Notes: generated by a model from the letters alone, not told the origin. A DNA stretch of 64,000 nt from Streptomyces lanatus (GCF_014655715.1 NZ_BNBM01000010.1:162800-226799); one strand, 5' to 3'. Shown: positions 34,076-43,171, numbered from the stretch's first letter. Made by a program: numbers and translations.

Positions 34076-36214
34076 TCAGACGCGGTACGCGCCGCCCCGC
34101 CAGTCCTGCTGCAGGTCCTGGTGCAGGTCCTGCGCGTAACCCGGGGTGACCGACCCGGCGACGTCGTGAACGCCGGTGACGGCGTGGCCGGCCAGCGGAC
34201 CGGCCGAGCCCTGGACTGTTCCGTTCAGGTCGTCGGCGAAGGGCGCGACCTGCCCGGCCACCCCGTACGCGAAGGGACCGACCTCACCGACGACACCGCC
34301 CGCGAACGGCCGGACGTCATCCGTGACGCCGTACGCCAGATGGGTGGCGCTGCCTCCGACGCCGTCCACGACCGGCCGGACGGTGTCCACGACCTCGTCG
34401 ACGACGGGCCACACCGCACCGGTGACCCCGTAGGCGAACGGCGGCACCTGCTCGGCGACACCCTCGGCGAAGGGAACGGCCTGCCCGGGCACCCCGTGCG
34501 CCAGGGGGCCGACCTCACCGACGACACCCCCCGCGAACGGCTGGACATCGCCGACCACGCCATACGCCAGCCCACCCGCGTCCCCGACCGCCTGCCCGGC
34601 AACCGGCACGACACCGTGCACGGCCGCGTCCGCGACGGGCGGCAGGACGGATCCGGTCCCATCCGCGCCGACATGGCCGACGAGGCCCGTGGCGTACGGC
34701 GGCACGTCAGCGACAGCACCCGAGGCGACGGGCAGGACTTGGGCGACGGTGCCGTGGGCCGCGTGGTCCACGTCGGCGAAGGTGCCGTGGGCCGCGTGGT
34801 CCACGTCGGCGACAGCGCTGTACGCGGTTCCATGTACGTCGGCGACAGCGCTGTGCGCGGTCCAGTGAACGCCCTGGACGGCTCCACCGGCGACCGGCTG
34901 AACCCCCGCGACGGCGCCGGAGGCCACCGGCTGGGCCTCGGCGACGACGCCGTACGCCAGCGCGCTCGCGGCGCCGACCGTGTAGCCGGCGGTCTGGGCG
35001 ACCCCGCCCACGGCACCCTGGGCGACCGGGACCACGCCGTCCACCGCACCCTGGGCGACCGGAATCACGCCATCCACCGTCTGCCCGACGACAGGCTGGA
35101 CACCGGCCACGGCACCGCCGGCCACCGACTGGACGCTGTCCACGGCGTTCCCGGCGACCGGGGTCACCCCGCCCACGGTGCCGGTGGCGGCGGGGACGAC
35201 GCCCCCGACGGCCCGGCCGGCGACCGGGGTCACGCCGTGCACGGCCTCGGTGGCGACCGGCGGGACGACCGCGTCGGCGGTCTGCTCGACGACCGGGGTG
35301 ACTGTGCCGGGGATCGTGCCGACCGTGCCGACGACCCGCTGCTCCACGCCGCCCACCGTGCCGGTGACGTGGCTCGGGACGGCGGCGACGGAGGCCTCGG
35401 CGGCCGCGGTGACGGCGGTGGCCCGGCCGGTGGCGAGGGCCTGGGCGTTCGTCGCCGTGTGCGCGGTCCTGCCGTCGACGTGGGCGACGGCGCCGTGCGC
35501 GACATCCCCCACACCCGCCCCGGTACGCCCCGCACCGGCCACGGCGTACTGCGCCTTCGTCCGCACGACGCCCTCGACGCCCTGCACCTGCGAGCGCGCC
35601 GCGGCCTGCGTCCCCTGCAACTTGGTCTGCGCGGCGGCGAGCGCCTGCTCCAGTTCGGGGGCGAATGCGGCGAGGGGGCCGAAGAGGTAGTCGACGGGGT
35701 CGGGACGCTCCGGGGCGCGGGGGGTGTCATGAGCGTCCACGGCACCCGGGACACCCGGGGCGTTCTCGACGTGCCGAGTCGTGTGCCTGACGTCGGCCCC
35801 GGCATGGGCCACGACCTTGTCCGCGCGGGCGGCCTTCGCGCCCTGGATGGCCTGGGTGGCGGAGGGGACGGTGACCTTGGCGTCGACGTAGCGGCGGGCC
35901 TGGTCGACGGTCGTCACGGGCGCCGACTGAGCCGTACCGGCGGTGTCGGTGACCGTGTCGTCGGCCTCGGCCGTGGCACCTGCGGTGGCTCCGGAGACGG
36001 TGTCCGTCACCCCGGAGACGACGCCGTTGACGGTGTCGGTGACGCCGCCGAGCAGGCCGGAGGCATCGGCGCTGTCGGCCGTGTCGGTGGCCTGGTCGGG
36101 TGCGGAGAGGGTGGAGGCGGGCAGTTCGTCCGCGCTGGCGGCGGCCGAACCGAGCGCCCACGCGCCGGTGACACCGGCGGCTATGACGATCGAACGGCGG
36201 ATGTTCTTGTTCAT
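34076..36214 (-). CDS. Secreted protein made of about thirty 11-residue repeats
   Basis: The protein has 712 residues, with an ATG start. A signal peptide (SIVIAAGVTGAWALGSAAASA) is followed by an Asp/Thr/Gly-rich region with GGVTDTVNGVVSGVTDTV and a more ordinary stretch with LAAFAPELEQALAAAQTKLQ. From about residue 302 to 667 it consists of near-perfect tandem 11-mers of the form P-V-A-x-G-A-V-x-G-V-x, with variants such as HAAHGTFADVD and PFAGGVVGEVG. It ends in a Gln/Asp-rich tail (YAQDLHQDLQQDW) without an LPxTG motif or membrane helix. No family is recognised. It may be an extended surface or extracellular structural protein. Confidence 0.8.
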   Translation of the reverse strand: MNKNIRRSIVIAAGVTGAWALGSAAASADELPASTLSAPDQATDTADSADASGLLGGVTDTVNGVVSGVTDTVSGATAGATAEADDTVTDTAGTAQSAPVTTVDQARRYVDAKVTVPSATQAIQGAKAARADKVVAHAGADVRHTTRHVENAPGVPGAVDAHDTPRAPERPDPVDYLFGPLAAFAPELEQALAAAQTKLQGTQAAARSQVQGVEGVVRTKAQYAVAGAGRTGAGVGDVAHGAVAHVDGRTAHTATNAQALATGRATAVTAAAEASVAAVPSHVTGTVGGVEQRVVGTVGTIPGTVTPVVEQTADAVVPPVATEAVHGVTPVAGRAVGGVVPAATGTVGGVTPVAGNAVDSVQSVAGGAVAGVQPVVGQTVDGVIPVAQGAVDGVVPVAQGAVGGVAQTAGYTVGAASALAYGVVAEAQPVASGAVAGVQPVAGGAVQGVHWTAHSAVADVHGTAYSAVADVDHAAHGTFADVDHAAHGTVAQVLPVASGAVADVPPYATGLVGHVGADGTGSVLPPVADAAVHGVVPVAGQAVGDAGGLAYGVVGDVQPFAGGVVGEVGPLAHGVPGQAVPFAEGVAEQVPPFAYGVTGAVWPVVDEVVDTVRPVVDGVGGSATHLAYGVTDDVRPFAGGVVGEVGPFAYGVAGQVAPFADDLNGTVQGSAGPLAGHAVTGVHDVAGSVTPGYAQDLHQDLQQDWRGGAYRV
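34210..35310. repeat. 33-base tandem coding repeats
   Basis: This stretch codes for the 11-residue repeats, so it is a roughly 33-base tandem array of some thirty units. Some neighbours are nearly identical in DNA, for example the two units around 34755-34820 that share GTGCCGTGGGCCGCGTGGTC. Other units have diverged. Confidence 0.75.
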
Positions 36215-36381
36215 ACGTGCGTCGGATCCCTAGATCTTGGGGCTCCGAAGACCCCCGGAGTATCGGAGAAGGAAAACTCCGGGGCTTCGGACGGTTTGGG
36301 GACATTCCGGCGCCGTTCCGGTCGCGGTCCGGGGAGTTGAGGACCGCGGGCCGGGAAACGGCCCCGTGGCTTCCATCCGGG

Positions 36382-36415
36382 GGATGTCCGATGTCCGGGG
36401 ACACCAGGGACATCC
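36382..36415 (-). terminator. Nested stem-loop after the Pro-rich secreted protein gene
   Basis: GGATGTCC (36382-36389) pairs with GGACATCC (36408-36415), and inside it TGTCC and GGACA can pair. It lies in the 258-base gap after the gene at 36473 and before the repeat-protein gene on the same strand. Confidence 0.4.
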
Positions 36416-36472
36416 GGGAATTGGGGAGTGTCCGGACGGACGGGCAGACCTGTTGGCCGAAGGCCTACTGCC

Positions 36473-37588
36473 CTATGCGGGGGAAACCGGAATGTCCCGG
36501 TGCCTGTCCTTGATCTCGTCCGCTTCGACTCGCACGGCGGCACCGGGCGTCAGCCCCAACGCCACCCTCCGGCTCAACGAGACCGCCTGCGCGTCCCCGT
36601 GCCGCGGCGAACCACTGTCACCCGCCGCATGACTGCCCAGCACACCACCCGGGTGATCGGCCGGCGCCTGGTGAACGGGGGCATGACCGGACGGCCCCAT
36701 ACCGTGCCCAACGGCGACCGCCGGGGCATGGGCCACGGCGACGTCGGCGCCGAGGTGGGGGCCGTATCCGAGAGGTATTTCCTTGCCGGTACGTCCCTTG
36801 GCGGCGGGTCCGTCACTGGCCCCGGGCGTGTCCGACCCCGGCTGCGGCGTCCCGGTGACGGGAGCCGGCAACGTATTCCCCGGCAGCACCGGGAGCCCGG
36901 CCCCCGGAAGGTCCGGGACGTCAGGAAGAGCGGGCAGCTCGAACCCCGGCCAGCCCGGCCAACTCGGCGACTCGGGCGCTGCCGGCAGCACAGGCAACAC
37001 CGCCAGCGGCGGCACCTTCGCCCGCACATCGGCCAGCCCCTCGGCGAGCCCCTGGGTCACCGTCCGCACCACATCACCGACCGGCCGCACCACTTGGGCA
37101 CCGACGGGGGTGAGGGGTTGAGGATGCCGGGGCTCCCTGTCATCCGCCACGGGATGCCGACGATCCGAGCCCTGAGGAACCGTCGCCTCGACAGACGGCA
37201 CCCCCGACTCATCGCGCACACCGGGCTTGACCGGCTTGGCGGGCTCAACGGGCGTGGTGGGCTTAACGGGCGTGGGAGCGTGCTCAACGGGCGTGGCGGG
37301 CTTGGCCTGCGTGGCGGGCTTGGTGCGCGGGCTCAGCAGCCCCTCGACCACACCCTCCGTACGCTCCGCGCCCTCGGTCGCGCCGGTCGCGGCCGAAGCC
37401 CCCGCCGACTCCACCGATCCCACGGACGACCCCACCGACAACCCGTCCGCCGCATACGCCCGCTCCCCGCAGAGCAACCCGATCGCGAAGAGACCACCCA
37501 CCACCAGCGCCAGTCGCAGCGCACGCCGCCCAGCCGCGACGCGCAGGACGCGCACGGCGGCACCGGGCAAGGTGGCTGGCCAGGTCAA
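36473..37588 (-). CDS. Secreted Pro-rich low-complexity protein
   Basis: The best start is TTG at 37588, eleven bases after GGGAGG, giving 371 residues that open with a basic segment and signal peptide (LALVVGGLFAIGLLCGERAYA). The rest is low complexity: a Pro/Lys/Thr stretch (TPVKPTTPVEPAKPVKPG), a Pro/Leu stretch (LPALPDVPDLPGAGLPVLPG) and a His/Gly region (AHAPAVAVGHGMGPSGHAP). No catalytic motif, sorting signal or second membrane helix is seen. It lies upstream of the repeat protein, on the same strand, and both are probably exported; a joint role at the cell surface is only inferred. Confidence 0.65.
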   Translation of the reverse strand: MTWPATLPGAAVRVLRVAAGRRALRLALVVGGLFAIGLLCGERAYAADGLSVGSSVGSVESAGASAATGATEGAERTEGVVEGLLSPRTKPATQAKPATPVEHAPTPVKPTTPVEPAKPVKPGVRDESGVPSVEATVPQGSDRRHPVADDREPRHPQPLTPVGAQVVRPVGDVVRTVTQGLAEGLADVRAKVPPLAVLPVLPAAPESPSWPGWPGFELPALPDVPDLPGAGLPVLPGNTLPAPVTGTPQPGSDTPGASDGPAAKGRTGKEIPLGYGPHLGADVAVAHAPAVAVGHGMGPSGHAPVHQAPADHPGGVLGSHAAGDSGSPRHGDAQAVSLSRRVALGLTPGAAVRVEADEIKDRHRDIPVSPA

Positions 37589-37821
37589 GACGGAGTGGTC
37601 CTCCCGTGCGACGGAACGAGGTGGGCGAAGAAGCAGACGAACGCGGTACGGATGGGCGGCGCCACGGCGCACCGCTGAGGAGAGTTCGATCCTTGCACGC
37701 CCCTCCTGCGGTCGCGCAAGCCCCCCGCTACCGATGGGCACTCATGTCCGTTTTGCTGGCCGAAGTCGGTCGTCACCACGTCGACAAATCACCGGTATTT
37801 CCTCGCCATTCGCACGGCCCC

Positions 37822-38985
37822 TCACCCCGCGTCCGGCACCGGAATCGGCCGCTTCTCGATGGCCGCCGCCATCACCTCCGGGAACAGATCGGGCGTACAG
37901 GCGAAGGCCGGTGCCCCCAGCGCGGCGAGCGCGGCGGCATGGTCCCGGTCGTACGCCGGCGCCCCCTCGTCCGACAGCGCCAGCAGCGCCACGAACTGCA
38001 CCCCCGATGCCTTCATCGCGGCCACCCGCTTGAGCATCTCGTTCCGTATCCCTCCCTCGTACAGGTCGCTGATCAGCACGACCACCGTCTCCGCGGGCCG
38101 GGTGATCTGCGACTGGCAGTAGGCGAGCGCCCGATTGATGTCCGTGCCGCCGCCGAGCTGTGTGCCGAACAGGACGTCGACCGGATCGTCGAGCTGGTCG
38201 GTGAGATCGACGACCGATGTGTCGAAGACGACGAGCCGTGTGTCGATGGACCGCATGGACGCCAGCACGGCCCCGAACACCGACGCGTACACCACCGACG
38301 CCGCCATCGACCCCGACTGGTCGATGCAGAGGACGACTTCCTTCTTCACCGACTGCGAGGCCCGCCCGTACCCGATGAGCCGCTCCGGCACGATCGTGCG
38401 GTACTCCGGCAGATAGTGCTTGAGGTTGGCCGCGATGGTGCGGTTCCAGTCGATGTCGTGGTGGCGCGGCCGGTTGATCCGGGCACTGCGGTCGAGGGCG
38501 CCGGTGAGGGTGGCCCGGGTGCGGGTGGCGAGCCGCTTCTCCAGGTCCTCGACGACCTTGCGCACGACGGCACGCGCCGTCTCCTTCGTGCCCTCCGGCA
38601 TCGCCTTGTTGAGCGAGAGCAGTGTGCCGACGAGATGGACGTCCGCTTCCACGGCCTCCAGCATCTCCGGCTCCAGCAACAGCGTGTTCAGCCCGAGCCG
38701 GTCGATGGCGTCCCGCTGCATGACCTGGACGACGGAGGACGGGAAGTACGTCCGGATGTCCCCGAGCCACCGCGCAACGGACGGCGCCGAGGCCCCGAGT
38801 CCCGCCGAACGGTCCTTGCCCGACCGCGACTTGTCCCCCTTTCCGTACAGCGAGGTCAACGCCCCGTCCATCGCCGCGTCCTTCCCGGAGAGCGCGCACC
38901 CGGTGCCGTCGGCGTCTTCCCCGCCCAGCACCATCCGCCAGCGCCGCAGCCGCTCCCCGGCCTGGTCCATCGCCTCGGTCGTCAT
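37822..38985 (-). CDS. VWA-domain protein of the MoxR cluster
   Basis: ATG at 38985 with AAGGAG eight bases upstream gives 387 residues. The N-terminal half is helical (DAIDRLGLNTLLLEPEMLEAV, KETARAVVRKVVEDLEKRL). The C-terminal von Willebrand A domain has a MIDAS: DQSGSM (D-x-S-x-S), GGGTDINRA and ISDLYEG. In MoxR systems such a metal-binding VWA protein works with the AAA+ ATPase as a chaperone or client adaptor. Its start overlaps the stop of the 54-residue ORF and it ends the operon that begins with the MoxR gene. Confidence 0.88.
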   Translation of the reverse strand: MTTEAMDQAGERLRRWRMVLGGEDADGTGCALSGKDAAMDGALTSLYGKGDKSRSGKDRSAGLGASAPSVARWLGDIRTYFPSSVVQVMQRDAIDRLGLNTLLLEPEMLEAVEADVHLVGTLLSLNKAMPEGTKETARAVVRKVVEDLEKRLATRTRATLTGALDRSARINRPRHHDIDWNRTIAANLKHYLPEYRTIVPERLIGYGRASQSVKKEVVLCIDQSGSMAASVVYASVFGAVLASMRSIDTRLVVFDTSVVDLTDQLDDPVDVLFGTQLGGGTDINRALAYCQSQITRPAETVVVLISDLYEGGIRNEMLKRVAAMKASGVQFVALLALSDEGAPAYDRDHAAALAALGAPAFACTPDLFPEVMAAAIEKRPIPVPDAG

Positions 38986-39146
38986 CGGCACACTCCTTCG
39001 CGAGGCCGCTCCCACAGCGGCAGCACCGGCACGGTCGTCGTCAGCGGCCGGCCGCCCTGCGCCGCCGCGAACCCGTACGGCTGCTGCCTCCCGCAGCCCA
39101 CCGCCACTGCCCGCTCCCCCGGCTCCGTCACCACATCGGTCGTCAT
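38982..39146 (-). CDS. 54-residue protein coupled on both sides in the MoxR operon
   Basis: An ATG at 39146 overlaps the DUF5682 stop (ATGA) and the TGA at 38984-38982 overlaps the VWA start (ATGA). The product is 54 residues: MTTDVVTEPGERAVAVGCGR, then QPYGFAAAQGGRPLTTTVPV and LPLWERPREGVCR. It has two cysteines, no membrane segment and no recognised family. The double four-base overlap argues that it is translated; alternatively it only serves to couple the two large genes. Confidence 0.65.
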   Translation of the reverse strand: MTTDVVTEPGERAVAVGCGRQQPYGFAAAQGGRPLTTTVPVLPLWERPREGVCR

Positions 39147-41788
39147 CCCGTCGCCCCCACAAGGTCGTTGTCCCCGGGGCCGCCGTCGGCGCCCCCGCCC
39201 GTCTCCACCTGGTCCAGCCCCAGCAGCAGCCGCACCACCGGCACCACGGCGTCCGCCCGCCCGACATCGAACTCGGCCGCGAATCCGGGTATCCCGGATC
39301 CCCCGATCCCCGCGCCGCCCCGCTCCCCCGGCCCACGCCGGACCAGTTCCCCCAGGGTCCGCCGCACCCCCGGCTCATACGCCGAGAAGGTCCGCCGCAG
39401 CAGCGGCAGCACATCCGTGAACGCCTCCGCCGACACCCCCGTCAGCCATGCGTCGACCAACCCGAGCAGCCGCTCGTCGTGCACGAGCAGCATCCCGCCG
39501 CCCGATCCGCCCCCGACGAACCCCTCGATCCACGCGGCCGCGTCCGCCGGAGGCGTGCCCGGCGACAACGCGAGCCCCATCAGCCGCGCCGCCTCGTCCT
39601 GCGCCGCCTCCCCGTCGTCCAGCAGCAGCCGCACGCCCCGGCCCCTGATGACACCGGGCACGCGGTCCCGCACGGACAACACCCGAAGCACCCCGTGCCA
39701 ACGCTCACGCAGATCACCGTGCCCGGGTGTGGCGGCGGGGTTTCCGGGGGCGTCCTGCCCGGGTGCGGCCCCCGTATCCACCGCCTCGCCCAGCATCCCC
39801 ACCGCCCCGTGCACCGCGTCCACATGGCGCCGCATCTCGTCCGCCGCGTCCGCGTCTAGCGAGGCACAGGCCGGGGGCAGGCCGACGAAGACGCGCTCGG
39901 CGAGCCCCGCGGCGACCTCCGCGAGCGCCCCGATGTCCGTGCCGCGCACATCGCCGTACCGCTGGGAGCGGACCAGCGCGGGCAGTGCCTGGGCGAGGTG
40001 GCCGACGTCGGCGTCGAGGGCGGCCCGGTCGGCGAGGATCCGCATCACCGTGGGCAGGGCGTCCGGCAGTTCGGCGAGCAGGCAGCGCTCGGCGAGGGCG
40101 GTGACGTCGGAGAGGCCCTGCGCGGCCACGGCGTCCCCCTCCGCCTTGGCGGTCGCCGCCGCGTACACGGTGGTCCCCCACACCCCGGCCTCCGCGACCC
40201 GCACGGACAGCTCGGGCTCCCACCGCAGCCGCCATGTCTCCCGGAACGTGCCCGTGCTCCCCCGCGACGCGACCGGCTCGCCCCACTCCACGCGGAGCAG
40301 CCGCAGCCGGTGCAGCAGCCTGCTCCGCTCGGCGTCGTTCTCCTTGCGCAGATCGAGCTCCAACTCCCGCTCCAGCGCCTCCGGTTTGATCCGCAGCCGA
40401 CGCTGGATCCGGTCGAGGTCCCGCTGCAACGGCACCGCCGGCGCCGACCGCGGCACCTCCCCCAGTACGTCCCCGACGACCAGCCGGTCGTGCACGAGCG
40501 CCAACGGCACGTCCGAGCCGTCGCACATCACCGCCCGCACCGCGTCGGTCGTCTCGCTCAGCCCCGGCAACGGGCGCCCGCGCATCGCCGCGAGCGTCTC
40601 CGCCAGCCGTACCGCCTCGATGACATGCGCCGAGGACACGATCCGGTCCTCGTCCCGCAGCAGCCCGGCCACCTTGGTCAGCCACCGCTCGACGGGCCGG
40701 TCCGGCGCGCCGAACAGATGCCCGTACCACCCCGGCGAGTCGATCCCCGCCCCGTACCCGCTGACCCGCGCCAGCCTGCGATGCGTCCATGGCACCCAGG
40801 TCATGTCGGCCTTGACCTTGGCCAGCCCCTTCAGCAGCGCCTTGTCGGCGGCCACGGTGCTCTTCTGCCGCAGCGCGGGCACATGCCACGCCCCGCACAC
40901 CACGGCCACCTCGTCGCCGAACTCCCGCTGCGCGGCCCGCACCTGAAGCCTCATATGGGCCTCACGGACGAGATCCCGCTCATGTCCCCCGCTGCCATAC
41001 GCCTCCCGCAGCGCCCCCATGGCCTCTTCGAGCCCGAGAAACGGCGCGAACGCGTCCCCGTCTCCCACTCCCCGGTGCTCGACGACGTCCTCCCACCACC
41101 GCTCGGGATCGTCATAACCGGCGACCTCGGCAAGGACGGCGAGGGGATCGACCCGGACATCGACAGGCGACCCACTCGCCTCGGCCCCACCCGCATCGAG
41201 CCGGCCCTCGTCCTCCTTCCCCCAGGCCAGCGTGTGCGTGGCAGGCAGGTCGATGAAGCGGGCCGGGACGTGGTGTTCCACGGCCCAGCGGATCGCGACC
41301 CATTCCGGGGAGAACTCGGCCAGCGGCCAGAAGGCCGAGCGGCCGGGCTCGTCCACGGCGTGGGCGAGGAGGGCGACCGGTGGCCGCATGGCCTCGTCAC
41401 CGGCGAGCGGGACCAGGGCATCGGCCTCGGGCGGCCCCTCGATCAGCACGGTCCGCGGCCTGGCCGAGTCCAACGCCGCCCGCACGGCCCGCGCCGACCC
41501 GGGCCCGTGGTGCCGCACGCCGAGCAGCAGCGGCCCCGAGGCCCGCACCGCCGGTGCGGGTACGGATGCGGATGCGGATGCGGATGCGGATGCGGATGCG
41601 ATCACGCTGTCCGTCCCCTCCGCGGGCCCCTCGCCCGCCACCTGGACGCCCGCCTCCGGGCCGCCGCTCCCCGTCCTGTCCATCCCCGTCACCCCGACCA
41701 CCGTCCCCCTCGAACCCGACTGACCCGATCCCGACTGACCCGATCCCGACTGTTTCGATCCCGACCGTCCGCTGCCACCGTCGATCAC
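39143..41788 (-). CDS. DUF5682 family protein of the MoxR cluster
   Basis: The protein has up to 881 residues from a GTG at 41788 preceded by GAGGG; the first about 90 residues are low complexity (Ser/Gly repeats, then Ala-Ser repeats), so the true start may be later, for example ATG at 41683. The conserved part begins with PLLLGVRHHGPGSARAVRAAL and VLIEGPPEADALV, with VVCGAWHVPALRQ further on, typical of DUF5682 (also reminiscent of the TraB/EreA-like fold with H-x-G and E residues). The long C-terminal half is helical. It has no signal peptide. Role unknown; it is consistently found with MoxR and VWA genes. Confidence 0.82.
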   Translation of the reverse strand: MIDGGSGRSGSKQSGSGQSGSGQSGSRGTVVGVTGMDRTGSGGPEAGVQVAGEGPAEGTDSVIASASASASASASVPAPAVRASGPLLLGVRHHGPGSARAVRAALDSARPRTVLIEGPPEADALVPLAGDEAMRPPVALLAHAVDEPGRSAFWPLAEFSPEWVAIRWAVEHHVPARFIDLPATHTLAWGKEDEGRLDAGGAEASGSPVDVRVDPLAVLAEVAGYDDPERWWEDVVEHRGVGDGDAFAPFLGLEEAMGALREAYGSGGHERDLVREAHMRLQVRAAQREFGDEVAVVCGAWHVPALRQKSTVAADKALLKGLAKVKADMTWVPWTHRRLARVSGYGAGIDSPGWYGHLFGAPDRPVERWLTKVAGLLRDEDRIVSSAHVIEAVRLAETLAAMRGRPLPGLSETTDAVRAVMCDGSDVPLALVHDRLVVGDVLGEVPRSAPAVPLQRDLDRIQRRLRIKPEALERELELDLRKENDAERSRLLHRLRLLRVEWGEPVASRGSTGTFRETWRLRWEPELSVRVAEAGVWGTTVYAAATAKAEGDAVAAQGLSDVTALAERCLLAELPDALPTVMRILADRAALDADVGHLAQALPALVRSQRYGDVRGTDIGALAEVAAGLAERVFVGLPPACASLDADAADEMRRHVDAVHGAVGMLGEAVDTGAAPGQDAPGNPAATPGHGDLRERWHGVLRVLSVRDRVPGVIRGRGVRLLLDDGEAAQDEAARLMGLALSPGTPPADAAAWIEGFVGGGSGGGMLLVHDERLLGLVDAWLTGVSAEAFTDVLPLLRRTFSAYEPGVRRTLGELVRRGPGERGGAGIGGSGIPGFAAEFDVGRADAVVPVVRLLLGLDQVETGGGADGGPGDNDLVGATG
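41564..41599. repeat. Hexanucleotide repeat in the DUF5682 gene
   Basis: Six tandem copies of GGATGC on the plus strand, read as (GCATCC) on the coding strand, encode an Ala-Ser run near residue 65-75 of the DUF5682 product. Such repeats can change in number without breaking the frame. Confidence 0.85.
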
Positions 41789-41809
41789 GCCGCCGCCCTC
41801 ACCCCGAGG

Positions 41810-41890
41810 TCATGGCGCCTCGACCACAGAGCCACCGGACTTCGATCCACCGCTCGGGCGGCCCCACCCCAGGTCGTCCTCGTCGTTCAC
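41810..41890 (-). CDS. Possible 26-residue leader or coupling ORF
   Basis: A GTG at 41890 overlaps the stop of the MoxR gene (GTGA) and opens a 26-codon frame beginning VNDEDDLGWGRPSGG. It ends 21 bases before the DUF5682 start. It may only carry ribosomes across the gap; there is no independent evidence for a functional peptide. Confidence 0.25.
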   Translation of the reverse strand: MNDEDDLGWGRPSGGSKSGGSVVEAP

Positions 41891-43017
41891 GCGCTCACCT
41901 CTCGGCAGGCGCGGTAGAAGTCCGTCCAGCCGTCCCGCTCGCGCACGACCGCCTCCAGGTACTCCTGCCAGACGACGCGGTCGGCCGCCGGGTCGCGGAC
42001 GACGGCGCCGAGGATGCCCGCGGCGATGTCGCCGGGCCGCAGCACTCCGTCGCCGAAGTGGGCGGCCAGCGCGAGGCCGCTGGTGACCACGGAGATCGCC
42101 TCCGCCGTCGACAGCGTGCCGCTCGGCGACTTCAGCTTCGTACGGCCGTCGGAGGTGACCCCGTCGCGCAGCTCACGGAAGACGGTGACGACCCGGCGGA
42201 TCTCGTCGATGCCCTCCGGAACGGCAGGCAGGTCGAGGGAGCGGCCGATCTGGTCGACGCGGCGGGAGACGATGTCCACCTCGGCCTCGACACTCGCCGG
42301 CAGCGGCAGCACGACCGTGTTGAAGCGGCGGCGCAGAGCGCTGGAGAGATCGTTGACACCCCGGTCGCGGTCGTTGGCCGTGGCGATGAGGTTGAACCCC
42401 CGGACCGCCTGCACCTCCTGCCCCAACTCCGGTATCGGCAGCGTCTTCTCCGACAGGATCGTGATCAGCGTGTCCTGCACGTCCGCCGGGATACGGGTCA
42501 GCTCCTCCACCCGCGCCGTCATTCCCTCCGCCATGGCCCGCATGACCGGGCTGGGCACCAGGGCGTCCCGGCTCGGGCCGTTGGCCAGCAATTGCGCGTA
42601 GTTCCAGCCGTACCGGATCGCCTCCTCCGGTGTGCCGGCGGTGCCCTGCACCAGCAGCGTCGAGTCGCCGCTGACCGCTGCGGCCAGATGCTCGGACACC
42701 CAGGTCTTGGCGGTGCCGGGCACTCCCAGCAGAAGCAGGGCGCGGTCGGTGGCGAGCGTGGTGACGGCGACCTCGACGATGCGGCGCGGGCCCACGTACT
42801 TCGGTGTGATCACCGTGCCGTCCGGCAGCGTGCCGCCGAGCAGATAGGTGGCCACGGCCCACGGCGACAGCTTCCAGCGGGCCGGTCGCGGCCGGTCGTC
42901 CTGCGCCGCCAGCGCCGCGAGTTCCTCGGCGAAGGCGTCCTCGGCATGCGGCCGCAACGCCTCGGTCGATTCCGTCCCGTCCGTCTCGACGGGCTTCGGT
43001 GCTACGGAAACAGACAT
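41887..43017 (-). CDS. MoxR-type AAA+ ATPase
   Basis: ATG at 43017, ten bases after GGAGG, gives 376 residues. Walker A GVPGTAKT at about 105, a MoxR-like insertion with AEGMTARVEELTRIP, sensor-1 region NLIATANDRDRGVNDL, and the arginine-containing SSALRRRFNTVVLPLP. A C-terminal lid domain follows. MoxR ATPases act as chaperones that load metal or mature partner complexes, usually with a VWA protein. It starts the minus-strand operon MoxR, DUF5682, 54-residue ORF, VWA, and is divergent from the SWIM gene. Confidence 0.9.
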   Translation of the reverse strand: MSVSVAPKPVETDGTESTEALRPHAEDAFAEELAALAAQDDRPRPARWKLSPWAVATYLLGGTLPDGTVITPKYVGPRRIVEVAVTTLATDRALLLLGVPGTAKTWVSEHLAAAVSGDSTLLVQGTAGTPEEAIRYGWNYAQLLANGPSRDALVPSPVMRAMAEGMTARVEELTRIPADVQDTLITILSEKTLPIPELGQEVQAVRGFNLIATANDRDRGVNDLSSALRRRFNTVVLPLPASVEAEVDIVSRRVDQIGRSLDLPAVPEGIDEIRRVVTVFRELRDGVTSDGRTKLKSPSGTLSTAEAISVVTSGLALAAHFGDGVLRPGDIAAGILGAVVRDPAADRVVWQEYLEAVVRERDGWTDFYRACREVSA

Positions 43018-43171
43018 GGCAAAGTCCCCCTCCAGCTCGGCCGGTTCAGCCGTTTCGGATCTGGCACCAACCGTGCACCACGCCACTGACAACGCGTTCC
43101 GACCTGCGCAAACGGCAAAACGGGACCGCTCGCCGGACCGATTGTCAGTGGTGGGATCTACCTTCGATGAC

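Noticed and set aside
34210..35310. 33-base periodicity considered as a CRISPR-like array
   Set aside because: No constant repeat with unique spacers; the period is explained by 11-residue protein repeats in an open frame.
33956..36340. Open frame of 794 codons antisense to the 11-residue-repeat gene
   Set aside because: The composition (Arg, Asp, Gly, His rich) reflects the opposite strand; no ribosome site; the minus-strand frame has a proper signal peptide.
37680..37700. T-loop-like GTTCGATCC suggesting a tRNA
   Set aside because: The flanking bases do not pair as a T arm and no anticodon or acceptor stem is found nearby.
41563..41600. Hexamer array considered as a CRISPR or iteron array
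   Set aside because: The units are contiguous without spacers and keep the reading frame of DUF5682, so it is a simple coding repeat.
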